Of a stretch of 64,000 nucleotides of DNA, positions 46,574-54,085 are shown piece after piece; position 1 is the stretch's first letter; each line of letters begins with the position of its first letter. Location: NCBI RefSeq assembly GCF_000178975.2, contig NC_015064.1:1550001-1614000 (forward strand), in the 5' to 3' direction. Made by a program: the position numbers and the translations under genes. This stretch comes from Granulicella tundricola MP5ACTX9. Lineage in GTDB: Bacteria > Acidobacteriota > Terriglobia > Terriglobales > Acidobacteriaceae. The notes under the pieces were generated by a model. It had not been told where the DNA came from and ran no database searches. It saw only the letters and a list, made by a program, of their open reading frames with translations.

Positions 46574-46650
46574 GCAGTCTCCGCGATTCGGTCAGTGATG
46601 AGTGACGCCTGTTCAGGTCTGATGCGGTATCCGGGTAGCTCGACTGGGAT

Positions 46651-47529
46651 TCAGTTGGCGGTCTTCTTCGCTGGGGTCTTCCGGCCAGCCTTCTTCGCTG
46701 GGGCCTTCGGCTTCGCGTCGGCGATGATCTGGGAGAGGATGTCTTTGGCCTTCTCCAGCTCTGCCTGCCGTGCTTTGGGTAGATTCTTGCCGGCACGGTT
46801 GATGTAAAAGTTGAGCATTTGCATGCCAGAAGCTGGGCCCTTTGGTGAAACCTTCTTTGAGGCGAGTTTCTTCGCGATCGTCTGAGCGTCTTCGTTGAAG
46901 AGGCCTTCGTCAGGATGCGTCGAATCCGTGGTGACCTTGGCAGACCACTTATGAGGAGGTTTGGCGGCTGTTTTCTTTGCGGTCGTCTTTGCGGCCGATT
47001 TCTTTGGGGCGGCTGACTTCTTAACGGTTGTCATGAGCGCTTCGATGCCGATGGCTGATGCCGCGTTCTCTTTGTTTTTGAGACGCCGAGTGCGGAAAAA
47101 GGATGTGAGCATCTCGCCGCACTCCTCGGCGAGGAGGCCGACAGCCACCTCCATCCTGTGATTGAGGCGCGGGTGGTTCATGACGTCCAGGGCGGAACCG
47201 CATGCGCCGGCTTTGGGGTCGGCGGCGGCGTAGATGAGGCGGCGGATGCGGGCGTGGAGGATGGCCCCGGCGCACATCGCGCAGGGCTCCAGGGTGGTGT
47301 AGAGGTCGCAGTTTTCGAGGCGATAGTTGCCGAGGATGCGGCCGGCTTCGCGGAGGGCGACGATCTCGGCGTGGGCGGTGGGGTCTGAGTCCAGGATGAC
47401 GCGGTTGCGGCCGCGGGCGATGATCTCGTTGTTGAGGACAAGGACGGCTCCGACTGGGACCTCACCGGCCTGCTCGGCGGCGCGGGCTTCGGCGATGGCT
47501 TCGCGGAGAAATTGTTCGTCGGGAGTCAT
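46651..47529 (-). CDS. tadA: tRNA-specific adenosine deaminase TadA fused to a DUF3175-like domain
   Basis: 292 residues, against about 150-170 for TadA. Residues 1-160 are a complete deaminase making inosine at tRNA-Arg position 34: zinc ligands His53, Cys83 and Cys86, and Glu55 (TAHAEIVAL, TLEPCAMCAGAI). A Lys/Ala linker follows (KKSAAPKKSAAKTTAKKTAA), then residues about 200-275 match DUF3175: KWSAKVTTDSTHPDEGLF, ASGMQMLNFYINRAGKNLP, LEKAKDILSQI. A Lys-rich tail ends it. An internal ATG at 47034 could start the second part alone, but no ribosome site is visible. Overlaps the upstream gene by four bases. Confidence 0.9.
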   Translation of the reverse strand: MTPDEQFLREAIAEARAAEQAGEVPVGAVLVLNNEIIARGRNRVILDSDPTAHAEIVALREAGRILGNYRLENCDLYTTLEPCAMCAGAILHARIRRLIYAAADPKAGACGSALDVMNHPRLNHRMEVAVGLLAEECGEMLTSFFRTRRLKNKENAASAIGIEALMTTVKKSAAPKKSAAKTTAKKTAAKPPHKWSAKVTTDSTHPDEGLFNEDAQTIAKKLASKKVSPKGPASGMQMLNFYINRAGKNLPKARQAELEKAKDILSQIIADAKPKAPAKKAGRKTPAKKTAN

Positions 47530-47867
47530 GAGCTTGCGATGATCTCGGCGCGGGTGCGGGGTTTGGATTCGGGGCCGAAGAAGCGCTCGATCTCCTTGGC
47601 GAGGGAGAGCAGGGCGGGGCGGCGTTCTGCCAGATCTTCGGCGTTCAGGGAGAAGCTTTTGGTCCAGATGTGCTCGATGGGCGGGAGAATGTTGGGGACG
47701 AGGAGATCGGCGGTGGAGAGGTGGTGGATGGCTTCGAAGATTGATTGCTCTTCAGGCTCGTACTCGTCGGCGGGGGCACCTTCGGCGAGGTGCTTTTCTG
47801 GGTCGGCGGCGCGGACTAGTTCCTGGATGGAGTGGAGGTCGGGGGGTGGGGGCCAGGGTGCGCTCAT
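47526..47867 (-). CDS. Hypothetical protein between aguA and tadA
   Basis: 113 residues, acidic, no signal peptide or membrane helix. SIQELVRAADPEKHLAEGAPADEYEPEEQSIFEAI and the terminal RRPALLSLAKEIERFFGP are conserved-looking helices. Its start overlaps the aguA stop by four bases and its stop overlaps the tadA start by four bases, strong evidence that it is a real, translated gene. I do not recognise a named family. Confidence 0.75.
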   Translation of the reverse strand: MSAPWPPPPDLHSIQELVRAADPEKHLAEGAPADEYEPEEQSIFEAIHHLSTADLLVPNILPPIEHIWTKSFSLNAEDLAERRPALLSLAKEIERFFGPESKPRTRAEIIASS

Positions 47868-48946
47868 GCGGGCTCCTGCTGGCTCATGCAGTGGAGGGTG
47901 CCGAGGCCCCAGACGAGGTCGACTGCGTGGATGCCGATGACCTCTCGGTCCGGGAAGCAGGCGGCGAGGGTATTGAGGGCATGGCGGTCGCAGGCGTCGT
48001 TGAAGGTGGGGACGAGGACGAGGCCGTTGGCGATGTAGAAGTTAGCGTAGCTGGCGGGGAGGCGCTGGCTTTCAAAGACGACCGGGCAGGGCATGGGGAG
48101 GGTGACGATCTCGAAGGGCTCACCCTTTAGGTTGCGGGCTGCGCGGAGGCGGGCCAGGTTTTCGGCCAGGGGGAGGTGGTTCTCGTCGGCGGTGTTGGGC
48201 TCGACGCAGGTGACGATCTTGTTTTCTCCGACGAAGCGGGTGATGTCGTCTACGTGGCCGTGGGTATCGTCGCCGGCGCAACCGCGGTTGAGCCAGATGG
48301 TCTGCTGGACGCCGAGGTGCTCGCGGAAGGCTATCTCCAACTGCTCGCGGGTGGCTTTTTCGTCGCCGAGGCCCGGGTTGCGTTGTTGAATCTCCGAGAG
48401 GAGGCATTCCTCTGTGGTGATGAGGGTGCCGGCCCCGTTGACGTCGATGCTGCCGCCTTCTAGGACGAGGCGATGGGGTGCGCCGTCGGGTTGGCGAGCT
48501 TCGGGGCGGCGCTCGGGCATGGCGTAGTGCTCGGCGACCATGTGGGGGACGAGGTCGTCGCGGTGCCAGTTGTCGTACTTGGCCCAGGCGTTGAAGCGCC
48601 AGTTGGTGATGCTGAGGTCGCCGGCGGGGTTCTTGGTGAAGATGGGGCCGGAGTCGCGCATCCAGACGCGGTCGGTGGGCCACTGGTGGAAGTGGACGCG
48701 GGAGCGGTTGGCACCGCCGCGCTTGAGGATGGAGTCTGCGCGGCGCTCGGCGTCGGCGTTGTTTACGAGGATGTGGACTTCTTCTACGCGGGAGAGATGG
48801 CGGATAATCTCGGCGTAGACCCAGGGGATGGGCTGGAATTTGTTGGGCCAGTCTTCCGGGTTGTGGGGCCAGGCGAGCCAGGTGGCGGCGTGGGGTTCCC
48901 ATTCGGCGGGCATGCGGAACGGCGGGCTTGATTGGTGCGAAGACAT
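47864..48946 (-). CDS. aguA: Agmatine deiminase
   Basis: 360 residues, peptidylarginine-deiminase-like fold. Converts agmatine to N-carbamoylputrescine in polyamine synthesis. Seen: MPAEWEPHAATWLAWPHNPEDWP, PTDRVWMRDSGPIF, LVLEGGSIDVNGAGTLITTEECLL, the catalytic DDTHGHVDD, and nucleophile Cys353 in LGTLHCMSQQEPA. Its product is the substrate of the AguB-like amidase encoded at 60.7 kb. First gene of a three-gene overlapping operon. Confidence 0.95.
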   Translation of the reverse strand: MSSHQSSPPFRMPAEWEPHAATWLAWPHNPEDWPNKFQPIPWVYAEIIRHLSRVEEVHILVNNADAERRADSILKRGGANRSRVHFHQWPTDRVWMRDSGPIFTKNPAGDLSITNWRFNAWAKYDNWHRDDLVPHMVAEHYAMPERRPEARQPDGAPHRLVLEGGSIDVNGAGTLITTEECLLSEIQQRNPGLGDEKATREQLEIAFREHLGVQQTIWLNRGCAGDDTHGHVDDITRFVGENKIVTCVEPNTADENHLPLAENLARLRAARNLKGEPFEIVTLPMPCPVVFESQRLPASYANFYIANGLVLVPTFNDACDRHALNTLAACFPDREVIGIHAVDLVWGLGTLHCMSQQEPA

Positions 48947-49052
48947 GAGGTCTATTGTCTCGCAAACGGCCTTGAATGTGAGGTGGTGGCCCCACTCATC
49001 GCGATGAAACTACGATGAATGGGGCACGGAGACGAATGCAACTACAAACACA

Positions 49053-49117
49053 GATTCCCTTCGGGAATGACAAACAAGAAGGCAAGAGCAACAGCGGATA
49101 TCCTACGGGAATGACAA
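49053..49117. repeat. Pair of 21-bp dispersed repeats
   Basis: Two copies, 49053-49073 and 49097-49117, agree at 18 of 21 positions, both ending CGGGAATGACAA. The reverse complement TTGTCATTCCCG(A/T)AGG is a short dispersed intergenic sequence I associate with Acidobacteria. They lie between aguA and the pectate-degradation gene. Confidence 0.6.
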
Positions 49118-49126
49118 CAAGGGGAG

Positions 49127-50563
49127 CTACTTGTTGAGGTTGGTTGAGGCGGGTTTGCCTGGGTTTAGCTTTTCGCCTAGTTCCGGGGTGGAGAGGAGGT
49201 CGGCGGGCTTCATGTTTTTGGTTACGGCGGTTTCTACGCCGAAGACGTAGCTGGGGCCGAACATGTTGCTGGTGAAGATGACGAGGGACTTGTCCGGGGA
49301 GAAGCGGACGTTGGGTTCGAGCTTGTAGTTGTGGTGGGACATGTTGACGAGGTGCTCGGAGTGGAAGATGCCGGGCTGGAAGAAGTCCGGCTCGTTGAGG
49401 GCTCCGGCGGTGTTGATCATCTGGGGGTGGAAGAGTTCGATCCACTCGCCGTCCGGGGCTTTGGCGACCTGGCCCTTGTCTCCGCCGTCGCCGGTGAAGA
49501 GGTCGAGGTCCTGGGTGAGGTTGAAGTGAATGGACCACTCGTTGCGATCCATGTGGAAGGCGGTGCGCTTGCCGTTGGAGAGGTCGTATCCGGCGAGGTA
49601 GAAGTCCTGGCCCTTGATGGGCTGCCAGTCGTACCAGATGGTTTCGCCGTCGAGGCCCCAGAACTCATGGCCAGCGATCTCCATGGCGATGTGGCGCTTG
49701 TGGATGAGGGTGTTGTGGGTGCCGTCGGTGTGGATCATCCAGATGCGGTCGACCTTCTGCCAAGGGCCTTCGTGGCAGTACATGAGGAGTTGCGGGTCTT
49801 TGGGGGAGAAGAGGAGGTGGTTGACCCAGTCGGTGGAGTGCTGGAGGACGGTGATCTTGCTGTTGTCTCCGGGCTTGAGGGAGACGGTGTAGAGGATGAG
49901 GGGCTGGCGGGAGGCGAGGCGGCGCTCCATCATCTCGCCCTTGTTGTCCGGCTGGACTAGGTTGCCGGACTGGGCTCCGTGGGCCTCCGGCGCTACGCGG
50001 GGGGTGCCGGTGGGGGAGACGGAGTTGGCACCGTACTCGGGTGCTACGGCGGGGCCGTCGTTCATGGTGCCGGCGGCGAGGGTCTCGTCCGCGTTGATGG
50101 TGGCGACGCCGGGTGCGCCGGGGGGCAGGGTGGCGAGCTTGGTGATCTGGTTGGTGTAGACGTCGGCCTTGTAGATGGAGCTTTGTTTGGTGGCGGGGTC
50201 GGTCTGGGTGTAGAAGATGCTGTTGGTCTTGCGACCGGCGATGATGGCGTGGACGCCGTTGCGGAAGCGGGCGACGTTATCGCCGGCGGGGGTGGGGGGA
50301 TTGGGGACGATGAGGCGGGTCTTGCGGGTGACCATGTCCATGCCGCGGATGCCGTCGGGGGCGTTGTAGATCATGGTCTTGAGGTCTGGGGTGTAGGCGT
50401 TGTTATTGAAATAGAAGCCGGAGGAGCCGGGCTCGTCGGTGAGGCGGATGACGCGGTGGCCGGTGTCTTTATCGACCCAGGTTTTGGGTGGGGTGGACTG
50501 GGCAAGCGCAGATAGAGGGAGTAGGGTGGTGGCCAGGGCGATGCGGGCGGCGATACGGTTCAA
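49127..50563 (-). CDS. Oligogalacturonate lyase (PL22)
   Basis: 478 residues. Signal peptide in NRIAARIALATTLLPLSALA. Then WVDKDTGHRVIRLTDEPGSSGFYFNNNAYTPDLKTMIYN, HVLFSPKDPQLLMYCHEGPW-type blades, IWYDWQPIKG and MSHHNYKLEPNVRFSPD, the seven-bladed propeller of PL22 oligogalacturonide lyases (Mn-binding His residues in the late HL and SHH segments). Cleaves short pectin fragments to 4-deoxy-5-ketouronate. Export to the periplasm is unlike the cytoplasmic enterobacterial Ogl. Single gene. Confidence 0.88.
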   Translation of the reverse strand: MNRIAARIALATTLLPLSALAQSTPPKTWVDKDTGHRVIRLTDEPGSSGFYFNNNAYTPDLKTMIYNAPDGIRGMDMVTRKTRLIVPNPPTPAGDNVARFRNGVHAIIAGRKTNSIFYTQTDPATKQSSIYKADVYTNQITKLATLPPGAPGVATINADETLAAGTMNDGPAVAPEYGANSVSPTGTPRVAPEAHGAQSGNLVQPDNKGEMMERRLASRQPLILYTVSLKPGDNSKITVLQHSTDWVNHLLFSPKDPQLLMYCHEGPWQKVDRIWMIHTDGTHNTLIHKRHIAMEIAGHEFWGLDGETIWYDWQPIKGQDFYLAGYDLSNGKRTAFHMDRNEWSIHFNLTQDLDLFTGDGGDKGQVAKAPDGEWIELFHPQMINTAGALNEPDFFQPGIFHSEHLVNMSHHNYKLEPNVRFSPDKSLVIFTSNMFGPSYVFGVETAVTKNMKPADLLSTPELGEKLNPGKPASTNLNK

Positions 50564-50733
50564 TGAACTGCTCCTGAAGAGGGCTTGGATCGTGGGTCGT
50601 GATTTGGAGACGGGCTGATATCTGAAACAGTTTCGAGGAAGAAACTATGCCTGCCGGGGTACTTCTGGCAAGGGGTTTTATAGGTGTTTGCACGGGCTTT
50701 ACTCAAGCACTCATGCGAGTGAATCCCGGGCGC

Positions 50734-50765
50734 AAAAAAGCCACGATCCGGGTCGGGATCGTGGC
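50734..50765 (-). terminator. Terminator of the S53 peptidase gene
   Basis: On the minus strand a perfect 10-bp stem GCCACGATCC/GGATCGTGGC with six-base loop (50740-50765), followed by TTTTTT (complement of 50734-50739). Confidence 0.9.
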
Positions 50766-50805
50766 GGTCAGTGTTACGGGTTTGGAAGTGGTGGGGTTTG
50801 AGGGA

Positions 50806-53610
50806 CTACTGGACGGTGAGGCTTACGTCGTCCAGGGTGAATGAGGTTGCGAGCGACTTATTCTCCACGCCCATGAATTTCAGGGTGATGGTTTGGCCGC
50901 TGTAGGGGCTGAGGTTGGCGGTGTGGACAATGTAGCCGGTGGCGGCGTCCAGATTGGAGAAGGTGAAGGGTGTGGCCAGGACGACGCCGTTGGGATCGAG
51001 AATCTGCACGGTGAAGACGTCGTTCTTGAGCGTGGTCGTGGTCTCCACCGTGTTGATGTGCAGGGCGAAGCTGAGTACGAGGGAGGAGTAGCCCGAGGGT
51101 ACGGTGACCGTCTGGTAGGCGTAGTCGGTGTGGACCTTGCCGTAGCCGTCCATCCAGAGGAAGTAGCTCCCGGAGTTGGGAGCCTGGGGTGTGCAGGCCG
51201 TGTTGCACTCGATGCCGCCCGTGGCGATCCAAGGCGTGGTGTCTGTGCCGTTCTCAAAGCCTGGGTTTCCGAGCAGCTGGGCGTTGGTCAGGATGAGGTT
51301 GAAGGGAACGGAGTGGAGGAGTGTGCCGTTGGTGGCACTGACGGTCATGGGAAAGGTGCCGAGCGGAGCAGCTGCGGCTGCGGCCAGGGTGAGATTGCTG
51401 CTGGCGAGGGTGGGGTTGGTCGTAAAGGTGGCGCCGACGGTGGAGGGTGGGAGGGCGGAGAGTGAAAGCGTCAAGGGGTTGACGAAATTTGCGCCTGGCG
51501 TGATGGTGACGGCGTTGAGGCCGGACTTTCCTCCCGGGATGAGGGCCACGTTAGTGTTGCCGAGGCTCATGGTGAAGTCTCCGCTGGCGCGTTTGAGCAC
51601 GTTGAGCGTGAGGGTATAGGAGTGGGTCAGTGCGCCGGAGGTGCCGGTTACGGTGATCGCTGAGGTGGAGGATTGGACGGTTGGGTCGGCGGTGAAGGTG
51701 AGTACGCTGGAGGTGGTGGCGGTGGCCGGGCTGAAGCTTGCGGTTACGTTCGCGGGCAGGCCGGAGACGGTCAGGTTGACGGCACTGGTGAAGCCTTGGA
51801 GACTCGTGATGGCAAGGTTGATGCTATTGGCTGGGTCCGTGGTTCCGCGCACCATGGTGACGGTGTTGGCGGAGAGAGCCATGGAGAAGTCCGGCAGGAG
51901 CGAGGAGACGAGTGAGTTGAGGAAGGTTGCGCCGTTGGGGGAGCCCCAGCCGGTGACGAGATCGTAGCCTGGGACGGCGTTGAAGCTGACGGCGGTGCCG
52001 ACTTGTGAAGGATTCGCTCCGTTTGTGATGTCGTGCAGGTTGGCGGCTGCCGTGGCACCGAGCCCGAGAGCGTAGAGGGCGGGGTTGAAGAAGCCGACGG
52101 GCTTTCCTCCCTGAGCTGCGGATTGCTGGTTGGCGAGAGCGATGAGTCCGGCGATGCGTGGCGCGGCGAAGCTGGTTCCGCCGTAGCCTAACTGAAAGCT
52201 GCCATTGGTAACCGTTGGGTTGTCAAAGTCGGCCTCCGCTGATATGTCCGGGACATTGCGCAGAGTGGTGGAACCCTGGTTGGCCGTGGTAATGACCCCG
52301 GGGGTTTGCTGCCAGGAAGGGATGGGGGAGCTGGCGCTGAAGAAGCCTCCCGTGGAGGAGGACCAGGAGTCCTCCGAGACCCAGGCTCCGCCAGCGCCGG
52401 ATGTCACGAGGTCCGTTCCGCCGACCTCCAGGATGTATGGGTCAACCGACGGCGCGGAATAGGTACTGGAGTTCAAGGCACCGGAGTCACCGGTTGCGTT
52501 CATGAAGGTCTGTCCCTGCGCGGCCATCTGCTTGAAGGTGGTGTCGTTGGCGGGGCCAAAGTCTCCGCCGCCCCAGGACGAGGTGATGACGGTGGCGAGG
52601 TTGTCGGTGGCCATCTGGTTGAGTTCGGCTACGGCCGAGGTGCCTTCATAGAAGAGAATTTGCTTGATGCCAGGGGCCATGCCGCCTACCTGCTCGATGT
52701 CAAGGATCTGCTCGCCGTCATCGCAGGTGCCGCTGGTTCCGCTGCTGGAGGCGAAGCACTTTCCGGCGTAGCCGCCGACGAGAACATTTTTGACTTTGGC
52801 GGTGAGATCCGGGGTGCCTGTATTGGTCGCGAAGACGCTGAGGTCCGAGGTGAGATAACCGTCATAGGAATAGATGGCGACGGTCTGGCCGGTGCCATCG
52901 AGCGGGCCGGTGCCGTAGTAGGCTGCGCGCATGTCGCTGGGGAGATAGGTGTTCTGGGGACCGGAGCCAGTGATGAGGTGGGTTGCGGCGGACCGCTGAG
53001 CGCGGGTACCTTGCTTGAGATGGTTGTGTTTGGGGATGGAGTCGTCCAGGCCGGAGATGGCGAAGAGCCGGATGGGGAGGTCCGTGGTGGGTTCGCGGTC
53101 GGGAGCGTGGAAGGTGCGGGCAAGGACGTTATCTCGGAACTCGGTTTCTGTGACGTTGAACGCGCGGTTGACGACGTCCGTGGTGGCGGAGACGGAGATG
53201 AGGCGGCGGTTGGGCGTGGTGAGGGTGACTGCGAACCCCTTGTTATGAGCCCAGCGGATGAGGGTCTGATAGTCGGCCTCCGTGGGGGCGTACTTGCGAT
53301 CGAACTCCGCGGAGGTGAGGTATTGATGGAATTTGGGGCTGGCGGGGTTGTAGATGTCAGCCAGCTCCGCGTCCAGGGCTGCCTCATTGCGGATGGGGAG
53401 CGTGAGCTGGAGCTCCATGGTGGTGAATGAGGTCAGCGGCTGCAGGCGCGGGGCGACGCCGCTGCGTACTACGGCAGGTACATGCTGGGAGATTACGGCG
53501 TTCTGAGCGAAGGCAGGAGACGACAGCACGAAAGATGCCGCCATAGAAGCACCCACCATGAGCCTGCGGGTGGACGTGAGAACTGGAAGGGTTGAGGCAA
53601 AGTGCGACAT
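50806..53610 (-). CDS. Secreted S53-family (sedolisin/kumamolisin) serine-carboxyl peptidase with C-terminal adhesion-like domains
   Basis: 934 residues. Signal peptide ending SSPAFAQ; pro-kumamolisin domain about 40-190 (LPIRNEAALDAELADIYNPASPKFHQYLT); catalytic domain about 215-560 with Glu/Asp in DDGEQILDIEQ, oxyanion Asp in ATGDSG, and Ser in GYGGTSFAAPRIAGL. After it come two Ig-like/BACON-type repeats (FSMALSANTVTMVRGTTDP and FTMSLGNTNVALIPGG) and a terminal beta-sandwich (LLGNPGFENGTDTTPW). An acidic-pH exopeptidase/endopeptidase activated by pro-domain removal. The ATG at 53610 follows AGGGAG. Confidence 0.92.
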   Translation of the reverse strand: MSHFASTLPVLTSTRRLMVGASMAASFVLSSPAFAQNAVISQHVPAVVRSGVAPRLQPLTSFTTMELQLTLPIRNEAALDAELADIYNPASPKFHQYLTSAEFDRKYAPTEADYQTLIRWAHNKGFAVTLTTPNRRLISVSATTDVVNRAFNVTETEFRDNVLARTFHAPDREPTTDLPIRLFAISGLDDSIPKHNHLKQGTRAQRSAATHLITGSGPQNTYLPSDMRAAYYGTGPLDGTGQTVAIYSYDGYLTSDLSVFATNTGTPDLTAKVKNVLVGGYAGKCFASSSGTSGTCDDGEQILDIEQVGGMAPGIKQILFYEGTSAVAELNQMATDNLATVITSSWGGGDFGPANDTTFKQMAAQGQTFMNATGDSGALNSSTYSAPSVDPYILEVGGTDLVTSGAGGAWVSEDSWSSSTGGFFSASSPIPSWQQTPGVITTANQGSTTLRNVPDISAEADFDNPTVTNGSFQLGYGGTSFAAPRIAGLIALANQQSAAQGGKPVGFFNPALYALGLGATAAANLHDITNGANPSQVGTAVSFNAVPGYDLVTGWGSPNGATFLNSLVSSLLPDFSMALSANTVTMVRGTTDPANSINLAITSLQGFTSAVNLTVSGLPANVTASFSPATATTSSVLTFTADPTVQSSTSAITVTGTSGALTHSYTLTLNVLKRASGDFTMSLGNTNVALIPGGKSGLNAVTITPGANFVNPLTLSLSALPPSTVGATFTTNPTLASSNLTLAAAAAAPLGTFPMTVSATNGTLLHSVPFNLILTNAQLLGNPGFENGTDTTPWIATGGIECNTACTPQAPNSGSYFLWMDGYGKVHTDYAYQTVTVPSGYSSLVLSFALHINTVETTTTLKNDVFTVQILDPNGVVLATPFTFSNLDAATGYIVHTANLSPYSGQTITLKFMGVENKSLATSFTLDDVSLTVQ

Positions 53611-53892
53611 GGGCAATCTCCCTGCGTGAAATTTTCCTGAGACCAGACAGGAGTTTCCAGTCGGAACGGCTGGAAGGGGCCCGGATAGTTGAAGACAAAC
53701 GTCTTATGTGAAAGGCTGTACGCCGATAGTAGTGGATTTTTGGCAAATTACAACTTAAGTGTTAACGATTTTGGGGAGATCTGATCCGGCGCGAATGCGG
53801 TTAGGCAGGAGGGATTCTCAGGTCAGGTCTCAAACGTAAAACGGCCCGCCCGCGGAGGATTCGCGGACGGGCAGTGGGGAAACGGCCGCGGG
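53611..53892. other. Spacer upstream of the S53 gene with a terminator
   Basis: Holds the S53 promoter region (a possible TTGTAA-16-TACTAT on the minus strand near 53725-53752, weak) and, at its right end, the terminator of the interrupted LVIVD gene. No gene. Confidence 0.4.
53838..53872 (-). terminator. Terminator of the interrupted LVIVD gene
   Basis: Minus-strand stem of 11 bp with one G-U pair (arms 53862-53872 and 53844-53854, seven-base loop), followed by CGTTTTACG. It is 20 bases past the stop of the displaced 3' fragment, so it once ended the DUF305-LVIVD operon. Confidence 0.65.
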
Positions 53893-54023
53893 TCAGGCGG
53901 TTGGGTGCTCCATGATTTCCGACAGGGCGGTGAGGCGCTTGGCATCTTCCGGGGTTTTGGCGGAGGCCGCAGCAGATTTGACCGATGCGGCCATTTCGCT
54001 GAGCTTATCCATGTCCTTCTTGT
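53893..54023 (-). pseudogene. Displaced 3' end of the LVIVD gene
   Basis: After removing the IS and one copy of the 8-bp duplication, the LVIVD frame reads KSHLNKK directly into DMDKLSEMAASVKSAAASAK, TPEDAKRLTALSEIMEHPTA and a TGA at 53893. These last 40 codons are now cut off from the gene by 1.7 kb. They keep good codon use, so the insertion looks recent. Confidence 0.88.
54016..54023. repeat. Target-site duplication, left copy
   Basis: CTTCTTGT, identical to 55749-55756 on the other side of the IS. Eight bases is the duplication length of ISL3-family elements. Confidence 0.93.
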
Positions 54024-54045
54024 GGCTCTTCCGTACATTTGGTGA
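54024..54045 (+). repeat. IS terminal inverted repeat, left
   Basis: 22 bp starting GGCTCTTCC and ending TTGGTGA; exact inverted match to 55727-55748. Confidence 0.93.
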
Positions 54046-54085
54046 AGGATGGTTTAGTTGGGGCGGCTGCTCTTGGCCGCCCTGT

